From: Dehalobacter sp. DCM
GTDB taxonomy: Bacteria > Bacillota > Desulfitobacteriia > Desulfitobacteriales > Syntrophobotulaceae
DNA length: 64,000 nt
Assembly: GCF_024972775.1 (NCBI RefSeq)
Contig: NZ_CP092282.1
Span: 4,369,525-4,433,524 of the forward strand
Direction: 5' to 3'
A model generated the notes under the pieces. It was not told the origin of the DNA. It was given only the letters and a program-made list of their open reading frames with translations, and did not search any database. Both the position numbers and the translations under genes were made by a program. Positions 1-9,509 of the stretch are shown here, piece after piece. How positions within the stretch are numbered: position 1 is the stretch's first letter; the number at the start of each line of letters is the position of its first letter.

Positions 1-158
1 CTCCTACACCCTCCATGGTGTCCGCGGCATTAGTCCATCCGTGGACGTTAATCGGCATACGCTAGGTATGCCTTGCCTCCGACGGCCAAGGATGGCCTAG
101 TGTCGCGATGCCATGGATGGCAAGGAGCGACCGCCTTGTCTTACAAGAAATCTGCTCG
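1..158 (-). repeat. Intergenic repeat, family B (copy 1, cut by window edge)
   Basis: Read on the minus strand, this block has the same modules in the same order as the element at 11126-11316. First comes a CAGATTT..TGTAAGACAAGGCGG end (complement of about 133-157), then a GGCATAC/GTATGCC hairpin (54-72), then a 44-bp segment (1-44) identical to the tandem unit at 11186 and 11238. An extra stretch (about 75-130) contains two short palindromes, GGCCAaggaTGGCC and GCCAtggaTGGC. No ORF fits it. The element probably continues left of the window. It is a non-coding dispersed repeat of unknown function. Confidence 0.7.
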
Positions 159-200
159 CAATTATATTACAGTTTTAGAGTTTACAAGGCACTAGAGCAT

Positions 201-231
201 AAAAATGACACCAATCATTAAGGTTGGTGTC
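201..231 (-). terminator. Rho-independent terminator of uvrA
   Basis: An 8-bp perfect stem (GACACCAA/TTGGTGTC, 207-231) is followed on the minus strand by a run of five T (complement of 201-205). It lies 45 bp past the uvrA stop codon. Confidence 0.75.
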
Positions 232-275
232 GGAGATTTTCATTATTTCCAAAAGCTAATTGCTTTTTGGACTCC

Positions 276-3098
276 TCATGTCGTCAAATAGTGAGTTAAA
301 AATTGTCCGGTATACGACGCCGCCACAGCGGCAACTTCCTCCGGTGTCCCTGCCGCAACAATCTCGCCGCCGCGATTTCCTCCTTCCGGCCCGAGATCAA
401 TAATATAATCTGCGGTTTTGATCACATCCAGATTGTGTTCAATAATCAAAACACTATCGCCAGCATCGACTAAGCGCTGCAGAACCGTCAGCAGTTTATC
501 GACATCGGCGACATGAAGACCTGTCGTCGGTTCATCTAAAATATACAGTGTCTTACCTGTGCTGCGGCGCGATAGCTCCGTGGCTAATTTGACACGCTGC
601 GCTTCGCCGCCGGAAAGTGTCGTGGCTGGTTGGCCCAGTTTGATATAACCCAAACCGACATCCTGAAGTGTTTGCATCTTTCGTGAAATCCGCGGGATGG
701 CCTCAAAGAATTCCACGGCCTCATCCACCGTCATATCGAGTACTTCCGCAATGCTTTTCCCTTTGAAACCAACTTCCAGTGTTTCACGATTATACCTCTG
801 ACCGCGGCAGATTTCACAGGGAACGTAGACGTCAGGCAGGAAATGCATCTCGATTTTGATTATGCCGTCTCCTTTGCAGGCTTCACAGCGCCCCCCCTTA
901 ACATTAAAACTGAAACGTCCGGGCTTATACCCTCTGATCTTTGCTTCCGGTGTCTGGGAATACAAATCCCGGATAAAGTCAAATACGCCGGTATATGTGG
1001 CCGGATTAGATCTTGGTGTTCGTCCTATTGGCGATTGGTCAATGTCAATGACCTTATCGACATACTCAAGTCCTTTAATCTCCTGATATTGTCCGGGACG
1101 GACTTTGCTGCTGATTTTCAGCTCCTGCTGCAGTCCCTTGAATAAGATCTCATTGATCAGCGTACTTTTACCTGAACCGGAAACACCGGTGACACAGGTC
1201 ATAACACCAAGCGGGAACTTCACATGGAGCTTTTTTAAATTATTCTGCTCGGCGCCAATGACCTCCAGCCATTTCCCATTCGGCTTGCGTCGCTCCGCCG
1301 GCACATGTATTTTTCTGCGGCCGCTCTGATACTGGCCGGTTATAGAGACCTCACAGGCTTTTATCGCTGCGAGATCTCCCTGAGCGACGATATGCCCACC
1401 ATGCGCCCCGGCACCCGGACCGATATCGATAATATGATCTGCAGCTAGAAGCGTATCTTCATCATGTTCAACCACAATCAGTGTATTTCCTAGGTCGCAT
1501 AATTTTCTCAATGTCTCCAGCAATTTGGCGTTATCACGTTGATGAAGACCGATACTGGGTTCATCAAGGACATATAATACCCCGGTCAAACTTGATCCGA
1601 TCTGTGTCGCCAGACGTATACGCTGCGCTTCTCCGCCTGATAATGTGCCCGCCGCTCGGTCAAGGGTCATATAATCCAATCCGACATTGACCAAAAACCC
1701 GAGTCTTTCCTTAATTTCTTTCAATACCTGGCGCCCAATCAGCTGTTCCTTTTCGCTTAAGACGAGATGATTAAAAAAATCCAGGGATTCAGCAACGGTT
1801 TGTTTCGTTAGTTCATAGATAGATAATGTATTGATTTTCACAGCCAGTGCTTCCGGCTTTAATCGTTTCCCCTGGCAAGACGGACATGACTTTTCCGTCA
1901 TATATCCTTCGATCTCGTTACGGACATAGTCCGATGACGATTCTTTATAGCGGCGGTTAAAATACGGAATTAACCCTTCAAACGGTGCCTTCCAGTATTT
2001 TTGCTCATCAAATACATTATAGTAACTGAACTTTATGGGAATATCTGATCCGTTGACCAGGGCTTCCCATTGTTCCGGTGTGAAATCCCGGATGGGTGTA
2101 TCCAGACTGAAACCAAATTTTTCAGATAGCCCTTGCAGCAGCGCCGGGTAATAACTGGAGCTGGATTTTGCCCAGGGAACGATAGCCCCTTCATTGATCG
2201 AAAGACTTCGATCAGGAATGATTAAATCAATATCTGTTTCGAGATTGGCCCCAAGCCCGGTACATACCGGGCAAGCCCCAAAGGGGCTGTTGAAAGAAAA
2301 CAGCCGCGGTGAGATTTCCTCGATTGCAATACCGCAATCAGGGCAAGCAAAATTTTCACTAAACAGGATTTCTTCCTGTCCTATGATGTCAACAATGACG
2401 GTCCCTTCGGCGAGTTTCAAGGCTGTCTCTAATGAGTCGGCAAGACGCGCCGCGCTTTCCGGCTTCACGGCAATACGGTCAACAACGACATCCAGTGTGT
2501 GTTTTTTATTCTTATCCAAGACAATTTCCTCGTTAAGATCGCGAACTTCGCCATCCACCCGTACACGAACATAGCCACTTTTCCGAACGTGTTCCAATGT
2601 GCGCTGGTGCTCTCCTTTTTTCCCTCGGATAATCGGCGCCAGCACTTGCAGACGTGTCTTTTCAGGGTAGATCATGATCTGATCTACCATCTGCTGAATT
2701 GTCTGCTGTGTGATCTTTTTGCCGCACTGCGGACAATGCGGATGACCGATACGGGCATACAACAGACGGAGATAATCGTAAATCTCCGTAATCGTACCGA
2801 CAGTCGAACGCGGGTTACGGCTCGTTGTTTTCTGATCAATGGATATGGCGGGGGAAAGTCCTTCAATATAATCCACATCCGGTTTGTCCATCTGTCCTAA
2901 AAACTGTCTGGCATAAGCGGAGAGTGATTCAACGTAGCGCCGCTGTCCTTCTGCATAAATTGTATCAAAAGCCAGCGACGACTTCCCCGATCCGGACAGC
3001 CCGGTAATGACAACCAGCTTGTCCCTGGGGATGTCAACATTAATGTTTTTCAAATTATGGACACGAGCCCCCCGCACCTTGATGTAGTCCTGGGTCAT
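276..3098 (-). CDS. uvrA: Excinuclease ABC subunit A (UvrA)
   Basis: UvrA is the damage-sensing ATPase of nucleotide excision repair; it loads UvrB on damaged DNA in the cytoplasm. The protein has 940 aa, the usual length. It carries two ABC ATPase units: Walker [10 protein letters not shown] near residue 33 and GVSGSGKST near 640, with LSGGEAQR signatures in both halves. Zinc-finger cysteine pairs CPDC/CPVC and CEAC/CEIC are intact. The start ATG follows GGAGGGACT. It lies downstream of uvrB but has its own promoter with a LexA box in the 217-bp gap, so it should be SOS-inducible independently of uvrB. The family assignment is certain. Confidence 0.98.
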   Translation of the reverse strand: MTQDYIKVRGARVHNLKNINVDIPRDKLVVITGLSGSGKSSLAFDTIYAEGQRRYVESLSAYARQFLGQMDKPDVDYIEGLSPAISIDQKTTSRNPRSTVGTITEIYDYLRLLYARIGHPHCPQCGKKITQQTIQQMVDQIMIYPEKTRLQVLAPIIRGKKGEHQRTLEHVRKSGYVRVRVDGEVRDLNEEIVLDKNKKHTLDVVVDRIAVKPESAARLADSLETALKLAEGTVIVDIIGQEEILFSENFACPDCGIAIEEISPRLFSFNSPFGACPVCTGLGANLETDIDLIIPDRSLSINEGAIVPWAKSSSSYYPALLQGLSEKFGFSLDTPIRDFTPEQWEALVNGSDIPIKFSYYNVFDEQKYWKAPFEGLIPYFNRRYKESSSDYVRNEIEGYMTEKSCPSCQGKRLKPEALAVKINTLSIYELTKQTVAESLDFFNHLVLSEKEQLIGRQVLKEIKERLGFLVNVGLDYMTLDRAAGTLSGGEAQRIRLATQIGSSLTGVLYVLDEPSIGLHQRDNAKLLETLRKLCDLGNTLIVVEHDEDTLLAADHIIDIGPGAGAHGGHIVAQGDLAAIKACEVSITGQYQSGRRKIHVPAERRKPNGKWLEVIGAEQNNLKKLHVKFPLGVMTCVTGVSGSGKSTLINEILFKGLQQELKISSKVRPGQYQEIKGLEYVDKVIDIDQSPIGRTPRSNPATYTGVFDFIRDLYSQTPEAKIRGYKPGRFSFNVKGGRCEACKGDGIIKIEMHFLPDVYVPCEICRGQRYNRETLEVGFKGKSIAEVLDMTVDEAVEFFEAIPRISRKMQTLQDVGLGYIKLGQPATTLSGGEAQRVKLATELSRRSTGKTLYILDEPTTGLHVADVDKLLTVLQRLVDAGDSVLIIEHNLDVIKTADYIIDLGPEGGNRGGEIVAAGTPEEVAAVAASYTGQFLTHYLTT

Positions 3099-3144
3099 AG
3101 TCCCTCCATGAATACGCGTAATTTATTACTATGTGTTCCTTCTA

Positions 3145-3183
3145 ATTATACAATATAACGCCAGAAAAAGGAACACATGTTCG
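3145..3183 (-). promoter_or_regulatory. uvrA promoter with overlapping LexA (SOS) box
   Basis: On the minus strand, CGAACATGTGTTCC (complement of 3170-3183) matches the Gram-positive LexA/DinR box CGAACRNRYGTTYG at 13 of 14 positions. A perfect TATAAT (complement of 3145-3150) lies 19 bp downstream of the box, so the box covers the -35 region. The uvrA ATG is about 47 bp further on. That placement fits repression by LexA and release after DNA damage. Confidence 0.75.
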
Positions 3184-3215
3184 TCTGTCGGTGCTACTTT
3201 CTACGGAGTCGATTT

Positions 3216-3263
3216 TTTTCTTTCTTCTCTTCTCTTCGCTTCGCTTTGCTTTGCTTTGCTTCT
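3216..3263. repeat. Short pyrimidine-rich tandem repeat
   Basis: The stretch consists of CTTCT/CTTCG/CTTTG pentamers in tandem between the uvrB stop and the uvrA promoter. It is low-complexity sequence; no coding or regulatory role is visible. Confidence 0.5.
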
Positions 3264-3315
3264 ATTCCACTTCTTCACGTATTAGTTGGCCAATTTTCCC
3301 TAATGTAAAAACGGA

Positions 3316-5361
3316 TTACCGTCGTCTCTTCTTGGATCGGTAAGCTTTTTCCGCAGGATAATTTTTATTTTTACCTCCGGCACTCTTGCTGCCGGAAGAT
3401 TCGCCCTTAAGCTCGATAATGGCGTCTCTCAAGTCGGCCGCCCGCTCGAAGTCTAACTCCTTCGCCGCCTTAAGCATTTCTGCTTCCAGAACCTTGATCA
3501 GTTTTTCCTTTTCTTCCGGCGATATTTTACTCCCTTGCTCCCCATATGCCGTCATTTTCTCTGCTACCTTTGTCGCTTCCGGCACCTCATAAATCTGCTT
3601 ACGAATGGTTTGCGGAATAATTCCGTGCGCCGTATTAAAGTCCGTCTGAATCTGCCTGCGGCGGTTGGTTTCGCTGATAGCCGCTTGCATTGAATCCGTC
3701 ATATGGTCTGCATACATGATGACTTTTCCGTTTACATTGCGGGCAGCCCGGCCGACTGTCTGAATTAAAGAACGTTCCGAACGCAAAAAACCTTCTTTAT
3801 CGGCATCCAGGATCGCTACCAGGGATACCTCCGGTAAGTCAAGCCCCTCTCTTAATAAGTTGATCCCTACAATGACATCGATTTCTCCTAACCGTAATTC
3901 ACGCAGGATTTCAAGTCTTTCTAATGTCGTAATATCGGAGTGGAGATAGCGGACCTTAATATTCAGTTGTTTCAAATAATCGGTAAGGTCCTCGGACATT
4001 CTCTTCGTCAGTGTTGTGATCAGGATTCTTTCATTATTGGCGATGCGCAGCCGGAGTTCACCGATTAAATCATCGATCTGTCCTTTAGTCGGTCTGACGC
4101 TGATCTCAGGATCAATAAGTCCTGTTGGCCGAATGATTTGCTCCACAGCTTCCCGGCAATGTTCTTTTTCATAGGGACCTGGTGTCGCACTGACATAAAC
4201 TTTCTGCGGTGTGAGCAATTCAAATTCGTTAAAGCGCAGCGGACGGTTATCCAATGCGGACGGCAGCCGAAAACCATGCTCCACAAGCGTGCTCTTCCGC
4301 GACCGGTCTCCTTCATACATCCCTCTGACCTGCGGGAGAGTCTGATGTGACTCGTCAATGAACATAAGAAAATCCTTGGGGAAAAAATGCAGCAGGGTAT
4401 AAGGGGTCTCGCCAGGTTCTCTGAAAGTCAAATGACGGGAATAATTTTCTATCCCGTTGCAAAATCCCATTTCGCGAAGCATTTCGACATCGTAGCGTGT
4501 GCGCTGTTCGATACGCTGTGCTTCCAAAAATTTTTCTCTGGCTCGGAACCAGGTTAGCTGCTGTTCCAGCTCCTGTTCTATATTCGCTGTTGCGACAAGC
4601 AACTTCTCTTTCTCGGTGACATAGTGCGAATTCGGGAAGATCGCGATGTGCTTTCGTTCTCCCAAAATCTCACCCGTAAGAATATTTACCTCGTAAATGT
4701 GTTCAATCTCATCACCAAACATTTCGATCCGAACCGCCTTTTCATCCGAAGCGGCAGGACAGATCTCGACGATATCCCCTTTGACACGGAACGTTCCGCG
4801 GGAAAAAGACATATCATTGCGGTCATATTGAATTTCCACCAATTTGCGAAGCATTTGGTTCCGTTCAATTTCCTGACCCTGCCTGAGAGAGAGTACCATA
4901 TTTCGGTATTCATCCGGCGAACCCATACCGTAAATGCAAGAAACGCTGGCTACGACGATGACATCACGCCGTTCAAACAATGCGGCTGTTGCAGAGTGGC
5001 GTAGTTTTTCGATCTCTTCATTGATGGAGGCGTCTTTTTCTATATAAAGGTCATTCGACGGAACATACGCTTCCGGCTGATAATAATCGTAATAACTGAC
5101 AAAATACTCCACTGCATTTTCCGGGAAAAACTCTTTAAACTCACAATAGAGCTGGCCGGCTAAAGTCTTATTATGGGCCAGAATCAAGGTGGGTTTCTGG
5201 ACACGTTCGATAATACTGGCCATGGTAAATGTTTTACCGGACCCCGTCACCCCGAGGAGTGTCTGATGGTTTTTTCCGTCTAAAACCCCCTCTGTCAGCT
5301 TGTCCACTGCTTGCGGTTGATCACCGGCAAGTGCGTAGGGAGCATGCAGTCGAAATTCCAT
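3316..5361 (-). CDS. uvrB: Excinuclease ABC subunit B (UvrB)
   Basis: UvrB is the helicase-like subunit that verifies damage and recruits UvrC during nucleotide excision repair. The protein has 681 aa, normal for the family. It has Walker A GVTGSGKT near residue 38, the beta-hairpin region [14 protein letters not shown] near 90, a DESH Walker B motif, helicase motifs including SATPGPYE, and a C-terminal UVR motif ([15 protein letters not shown]) that binds UvrC. The basic tail YRSKKRRR follows a Lys-rich linker. The ATG is preceded by TGGAGGTC. It is co-oriented with uvrA downstream, the usual uvrBA pair. Confidence 0.98.
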   Translation of the reverse strand: MEFRLHAPYALAGDQPQAVDKLTEGVLDGKNHQTLLGVTGSGKTFTMASIIERVQKPTLILAHNKTLAGQLYCEFKEFFPENAVEYFVSYYDYYQPEAYVPSNDLYIEKDASINEEIEKLRHSATAALFERRDVIVVASVSCIYGMGSPDEYRNMVLSLRQGQEIERNQMLRKLVEIQYDRNDMSFSRGTFRVKGDIVEICPAASDEKAVRIEMFGDEIEHIYEVNILTGEILGERKHIAIFPNSHYVTEKEKLLVATANIEQELEQQLTWFRAREKFLEAQRIEQRTRYDVEMLREMGFCNGIENYSRHLTFREPGETPYTLLHFFPKDFLMFIDESHQTLPQVRGMYEGDRSRKSTLVEHGFRLPSALDNRPLRFNEFELLTPQKVYVSATPGPYEKEHCREAVEQIIRPTGLIDPEISVRPTKGQIDDLIGELRLRIANNERILITTLTKRMSEDLTDYLKQLNIKVRYLHSDITTLERLEILRELRLGEIDVIVGINLLREGLDLPEVSLVAILDADKEGFLRSERSLIQTVGRAARNVNGKVIMYADHMTDSMQAAISETNRRRQIQTDFNTAHGIIPQTIRKQIYEVPEATKVAEKMTAYGEQGSKISPEEKEKLIKVLEAEMLKAAKELDFERAADLRDAIIELKGESSGSKSAGGKNKNYPAEKAYRSKKRRR

Positions 5362-5394
5362 ACTTTTTGACCTCCATTTGTAAAGAGTATCTTT

Positions 5395-5423
5395 ATTATA
5401 AGATACACCCTACGTCAAGTCCA
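5395..5423 (-). promoter_or_regulatory. Candidate uvrB promoter
   Basis: On the minus strand a perfect -10 TATAAT (complement of 5395-5400) is preceded at 17 bp by TGGACT (4 of 6 to TTGACA). It sits about 35 bp upstream of the uvrB ATG. No convincing LexA box was seen here. Confidence 0.4.
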
Positions 5424-5556
5424 GCAGCCCCTATCTATTGAAAATTTTACCGTTATTTCCCGATGTGTATAGGAATTAACTGCCTATCTAAGAACGAAAA
5501 CCTATGGGAACATGTTAAATGTACCCTTAGCGATGCCATCGTTATCCAACCGACAG

Positions 5557-6573
5557 TTAATTTTGAAGATCGCTTAAAATGCTGCTAATGAGCTCTCCTC
5601 GGAAATTATCCAGTCCCCGGAAATTCAACGTATCATTAATGACGTTTTTAAGCTTGAATCGGGCAATTTTACTGTTCTCCATAATCTCCACCAAGGTTGG
5701 GCTGTGTTTCAGCTGAAAGCCTTGCTCCTCGATCCGGCATGGATTACCCTTCCAGACTGCCAGATTCTTCTCTGGAAATACCAAGCCAATAACGGTATAC
5801 GGTTTTAAGGGATGTACGATGATATCCATTCTCTGTCCCAGAGATTTAACTTCTTCCAGCAAGATACTCATGACATCAGAGGATTCTTCGCTATCGAGAC
5901 AAATGCGGTCAAAATCCTTAATATAGCGCGGCACAAGATTAAACCAGGAGTCCAATTGAAGACCATGTAAAAAGAATAGCGACAAATTGCTGCTTTTAAC
6001 CTTTGATAAAATTATGGCAATCTCATCAAAGCACCCACTGTCTTCTAAATTCTTATTACTTTGGTTCATCTCGGATCCGGTTAGAATAGGCGCCATGGAT
6101 TCGCGTTCAATGGCATTATCTTGTTTGCCCAAATAATCCTCCCTGAGTTGGTGAATAATCTGTTGTTCTATATCGGCCAACTGGTGTTCCAATACCGTGA
6201 TTTGGTCACGGTATTCTTCAAGTTTGCTCTTGCGGCAAAAAGAAGTAAAATCTATTTCCCTCACATACCCTCCGCTGAACTCGAAGCCCCATTTAAATTC
6301 ATTTTTATCGAGGAGAGCGATTCGATAACTCGGTAAAAATATTCCGGCAACAGAATCAGGCTCTCTAATTGACCGGATATAATCAACCTCATATCCCCTA
6401 TCGATCAGCTGAATTCCAATTAATTTCATCATTGTCGACTTTCCTGTCCCCGGCCCGCCGGTCAGCAAGTATGTATAACGGATATCTTTCAGCAATTCCG
6501 ACAACAATGACACATAACCATAGGGAGTAAAAGCCTCAATAAAGTAATGCCTGACGCCTGCTGCGTTTCCCAC
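5557..6573 (-). CDS. P-loop ATPase, PRK06851-like family, function unknown
   Basis: This is a 338-aa cytoplasmic protein with an N-terminal Walker A (GGPGTGKST, about residue 40) preceded by GNAAGVRHYF. That arrangement recalls the PRK06851-type Firmicute ATPases, which begin with a similar GNT..GFY segment. The middle (about residues 110-160) is charged and probably coiled-coil. The C-terminal half has no recognised catalytic motif. Two adjacent GTG codons follow AGGAGG; the second (6573, 7-nt spacing) suits the ribosome site better than the first (6576, 4 nt). It stands alone between ctpA and uvrB. In Bacillus subtilis, as I recall, minJ lies there, but this protein has no membrane segments and is not MinJ. 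Substrate and role are unknown. Confidence 0.75.
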   Translation of the reverse strand: MGNAAGVRHYFIEAFTPYGYVSLLSELLKDIRYTYLLTGGPGTGKSTMMKLIGIQLIDRGYEVDYIRSIREPDSVAGIFLPSYRIALLDKNEFKWGFEFSGGYVREIDFTSFCRKSKLEEYRDQITVLEHQLADIEQQIIHQLREDYLGKQDNAIERESMAPILTGSEMNQSNKNLEDSGCFDEIAIILSKVKSSNLSLFFLHGLQLDSWFNLVPRYIKDFDRICLDSEESSDVMSILLEEVKSLGQRMDIIVHPLKPYTVIGLVFPEKNLAVWKGNPCRIEEQGFQLKHSPTLVEIMENSKIARFKLKNVINDTLNFRGLDNFRGELISSILSDLQN

Positions 6574-6653
6574 CACGATTCCTCCTATTCGAGATATACT
6601 GTGTGATATTTTATGCGGAACAAAGCATCAGCGTTCGTATCTCTGCATGATAT

Positions 6654-6877
6654 TAAGTAAAACTTGGCTGGCGTCAAGTCCTTAGACGAAGGCGGCAGCC
6701 ATAGCTGCACTTATGTAATTCAGAACGTGAATTAAGCTTTCTGGAACAGAAAGTCACTTATACTTTCTGATATACTAAGTAAAACTTGGCTGGCGTCAAG
6801 TCCTTAGACGAAGAAGACGCAGCCATAGCTATACTTATGAAGTTCAAAACGCGAACCAAACTACTTGGACATAAAAA
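6654..6877. repeat. Intergenic repeat, family A, two tandem copies
   Basis: Two direct copies with a 123-bp period begin at 6654 and 6777. Each opens AAGTAAAACTTGGCTGGCG(T/C)CAAG, whose ACTTG..CAAGT arms form a hairpin. Then come ACGAAG..GCCATAGCT and ACTTATG. Copy 1 ends with a second hairpin, CTTTCTG/CAGAAAG. A third copy is at 47192-47317 and an inverted fragment at 46579-46609. There is no coding potential. With the terminator this fills the 400-bp gap between the ATPase gene and ctpA. Confidence 0.75.
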
Positions 6878-6932
6878 AACCTCCCCCTTATGATAAACAG
6901 TTTAATTATTTTAACTGCTGTCATAGGGGGAG
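6873..6932 (-). terminator. Rho-independent terminator of ctpA
   Basis: A long hairpin pairs CTCCCCCTTATGA (from 6881) with TCATAGGGGGAG (6921-6932), with an inner CAGTT/AACTG stem. On the minus strand it is followed by seven T (complement of 6873-6879). It lies 50 bp past the ctpA stop. Confidence 0.85.
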
Positions 6933-6982
6933 TATACCACTAGCTGTTACACCCCTCGTTTACATTGAATTATCCATATTAT

Positions 6983-8170
6983 TTACTGAATCATCTGCCC
7001 CAATGCCTCAATCCCCTTCGTGAGCTGACTGTCAAAGTCCGCCTCGTTTGGCAAGATCGTTGCTTTCTCATCTTCCTTAAGCTCCACCTTGACATCCGGT
7101 TCGACGCCAATTTTATTGATGTCGTTTTTCAATGGTGTAAGGTATTTGTCGGTTGTTAGCTTGACACTGGTATTGCCGTCCAGTTCGAATACCGTCTGCA
7201 CAACGCCTTTGCCATACGTCTTCGTTCCAACCAAGATTCCGGCGCCGTAGTCTTTAACTGCACCGGAAACGATTTCCGATGCTGACGCCGAATACTCATT
7301 AATGAGGAGAACGATGGGTTTATTGATATAGTCGGCGGTTGCCCTCCGCGTATCAATGTTTCCTTTATTATCCACGATATGAACGATAGGTCCGTCATTA
7401 GCCGGTACCAAAAGACTGGCGACTTTTATCGCCGCATTGACTTCCCCGCCCGGATTGTAACGCAGATCAATAATCACACCGTTATATTTATCGATATCCA
7501 TTTCTTTAAGTACGTTTTCCAACTCATCGCCGGTCTGCATACTGAAGCTGGAAATATCGATCAGCGCAATATCCGGATGTCCGGGAAGTGCCTGCCCTTC
7601 AACCGTCGGAACATTGATATTGTCCCGGATCATTGAGACGACAAACTCTTTACTCGTCCCAGGCCGATAGATCGTCACAGATACCTTGGTTCCGGGCTCG
7701 CCGCGTAATATCGCGACAGCGGTGTCCGAGCTGATTTCGGAAACATCTGTATCATCGATTTTGAGAATAATATCCCCGGCCTGAAGCCCCGCCCGTTCTG
7801 CGGGTGATCCCTTGATGGGCCGCATGACAACCAATTTGGTTGGATCCGCCGTACTTAAGTGGACGCCAATACCACCAAATGTTCCCTGAATCGAATTCAT
7901 CAGTTTTTCGTTCTCTTCCGCATCCTGATACGATGAATATTTATCCAGAGAACTGACCATTCCCTTAATGGCTCCCTCGACAAGATCGGCACCTTCAGTT
8001 TCATTTAAGTAATATTTATCAATAAGATGAACGACTCGCGTGAGTCTTCCCATATTATCATAATTAACAAAAATAATTCCGCTGATGATTACCGCCAGTG
8101 CCGCACATAAGATCAGGCCGACTGCAGCGGCCTGTATAAATGCTTTTTTCCAGTTGACACGGTTAGACAA
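6983..8170 (-). CDS. ctpA: Carboxyl-terminal processing protease (S41 family, CtpA/CtpB-like)
   Basis: This is a membrane-anchored serine protease that cleaves exported proteins at their C-terminal side. An N-terminal membrane segment (about residues 13-35) is followed by a PDZ domain (about 95-175, GSPAERAGLQAGDIIL) and the S41 peptidase domain. The catalytic dyad is visible as Ser296 in EYSASASEI and Lys321 in TKTYGKG, 25 residues apart as in E. coli Prc. The 395-aa length is typical. It follows ftsEX and an M23 peptidase, the same neighbourhood as Bacillus ctpB, whose product activates SpoIVFB during sporulation. A sporulation or cell-wall role is inferred only from that context. Confidence 0.93.
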   Translation of the reverse strand: MSNRVNWKKAFIQAAAVGLILCAALAVIISGIIFVNYDNMGRLTRVVHLIDKYYLNETEGADLVEGAIKGMVSSLDKYSSYQDAEENEKLMNSIQGTFGGIGVHLSTADPTKLVVMRPIKGSPAERAGLQAGDIILKIDDTDVSEISSDTAVAILRGEPGTKVSVTIYRPGTSKEFVVSMIRDNINVPTVEGQALPGHPDIALIDISSFSMQTGDELENVLKEMDIDKYNGVIIDLRYNPGGEVNAAIKVASLLVPANDGPIVHIVDNKGNIDTRRATADYINKPIVLLINEYSASASEIVSGAVKDYGAGILVGTKTYGKGVVQTVFELDGNTSVKLTTDKYLTPLKNDINKIGVEPDVKVELKEDEKATILPNEADFDSQLTKGIEALGQMIQ

Positions 8171-8262
8171 TGATCCAACACTTCCCTTAAGCTTATTTAT
8201 CCTTATTATATGCGGACAAGTTTCTCGTTATTGCCCTTTTGCCATAACCGCAAAAATAAATA

Positions 8263-9393
8263 TTAGAAAAAGGCCATGGGATTCGTTGGAACACCGTTTT
8301 TCCGAACTTCAAAATGCAAGTGCGGACCTGTACTCCACCCTGTGGAACCAACATAACCAATCACCTGGCCTGCTGAAACAGTGGCGCCTGCGGCGACTGC
8401 CCGACTGGACATATGTCCATAAAGCGTTGACATATTATTGCCATGGTCAATGATCACGGCATTGCCATATGCACCGTACCATCCAGAGAAAATGACTGTG
8501 CCTGCACCGGCTGCCATTATTTTGGAGCCATAGGAAGCCCCGATATCAACCCCGGTATGCAGTTTGTATTGCCCTGTTACCGGATGAACCCTGTAACCAT
8601 AATTACTGGTTATATATCGGGTGTATGATGGCCACGTATTAATGGTACCGGTTACTTTCCCTTTGTTGTTTTTTTGAAGCTCACGGATCTTTGCTTCCAG
8701 TGCTTTCGAATCGGCTTCCAGTTTTTCAATTTGTTCGAGTATTTCTGCTTGATCTTTTTTGTTTTCAGCTAAAGCGATCTGTTTTTGCGCTTTCGTGCTA
8801 TCCAGGTATTGTTTGGCTGCTGCCGCTTGCTGCTTTAAGTTCTCCGCTTCATTCATTTTATTAACAAGCTGCACTTTTTTCTGATCCAGATCGTGTTTCT
8901 GAACACGGATATCCGTCAAGATATCCTGATCGTTTTCCACCAAACAACTTAAATATTCTACCCGGGTGATAAAATCAGAGAGATCCGTTGACTGAAAGAG
9001 TACCTCGAGATAATTGACCTGACCCGCTTCGTATATCGACCGAACGCGATTGCGCAACGTTTCCTGGCGATCAGTCAATTCGGCTTCTTTCGCTTCCACT
9101 TCACCTTGGATATAGGCGACTTCTTCCTGAGCATTGGCAAACGCATGTTCTTTTTTGGATAAATCGGTTTCAGCCACAGTGATCTTTTGGGTGAGATCCT
9201 TGATTTGGGTTTGCATTTGCTGTGCTTTATTCGTTAGATTTTTAAGATTGCTCTCAGCTTTATTTTGTTTCTGTAATATCTCCTGCTGCTGTTTAAGCGC
9301 GTCATCTAAATCATCTGCACTGACCGGAAAACTAAATGTGACTAATAAGACAGCCAGTATAAATAGCACAACGACTTTCGATTTTTTCGCCAT
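8263..9393 (-). CDS. Murein hydrolase activator/M23 peptidase with coiled coil (EnvC-like)
   Basis: The 376-aa exported protein has a signal peptide (about residues 1-26, ending VSADD). A long coiled coil follows (about 27-245; heptad-rich, many Gln/Lys/Glu), then a C-terminal LytM/M23 domain (about 265-376). Zinc-binding motifs HTGVD and HLHFE are both intact, so it may be an active endopeptidase rather than a degenerate activator. It lies directly downstream of ftsE-ftsX. Known biology of EnvC and PcsB suggests FtsEX gates its access to peptidoglycan at the septum; that link is inferred from gene order and architecture. Confidence 0.9.
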   Translation of the reverse strand: MAKKSKVVVLFILAVLLVTFSFPVSADDLDDALKQQQEILQKQNKAESNLKNLTNKAQQMQTQIKDLTQKITVAETDLSKKEHAFANAQEEVAYIQGEVEAKEAELTDRQETLRNRVRSIYEAGQVNYLEVLFQSTDLSDFITRVEYLSCLVENDQDILTDIRVQKHDLDQKKVQLVNKMNEAENLKQQAAAAKQYLDSTKAQKQIALAENKKDQAEILEQIEKLEADSKALEAKIRELQKNNKGKVTGTINTWPSYTRYITSNYGYRVHPVTGQYKLHTGVDIGASYGSKIMAAGAGTVIFSGWYGAYGNAVIIDHGNNMSTLYGHMSSRAVAAGATVSAGQVIGYVGSTGWSTGPHLHFEVRKNGVPTNPMAFF

Positions 9394-9509
9394 TCTCTTT
9401 TATTACCTCCCGAATAAAACTCTAAAATTGAAAATATCTTATTCTTTTTTATATATCGTCATTTGACGTCAGTAAATGAAGAAACCTGACTGGTTCACCC
9501 TTCAGAAGC

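Noticed and set aside
2586-2597. CGAACGTGTTCC inside uvrA as a second LexA box
   Set aside because: Only 2 bp between the half-sites instead of 4, and it lies deep in the coding region.
5480-5500. GGGAACATGTTAAA upstream of uvrB as an SOS box
   Set aside because: GAAC is not followed by GTTC at the required spacing.
6654-6877. Tandem repeats considered as a CRISPR array
   Set aside because: Units of about 120 bp are repeated along their whole length with no unique spacers, and no cas genes are present.
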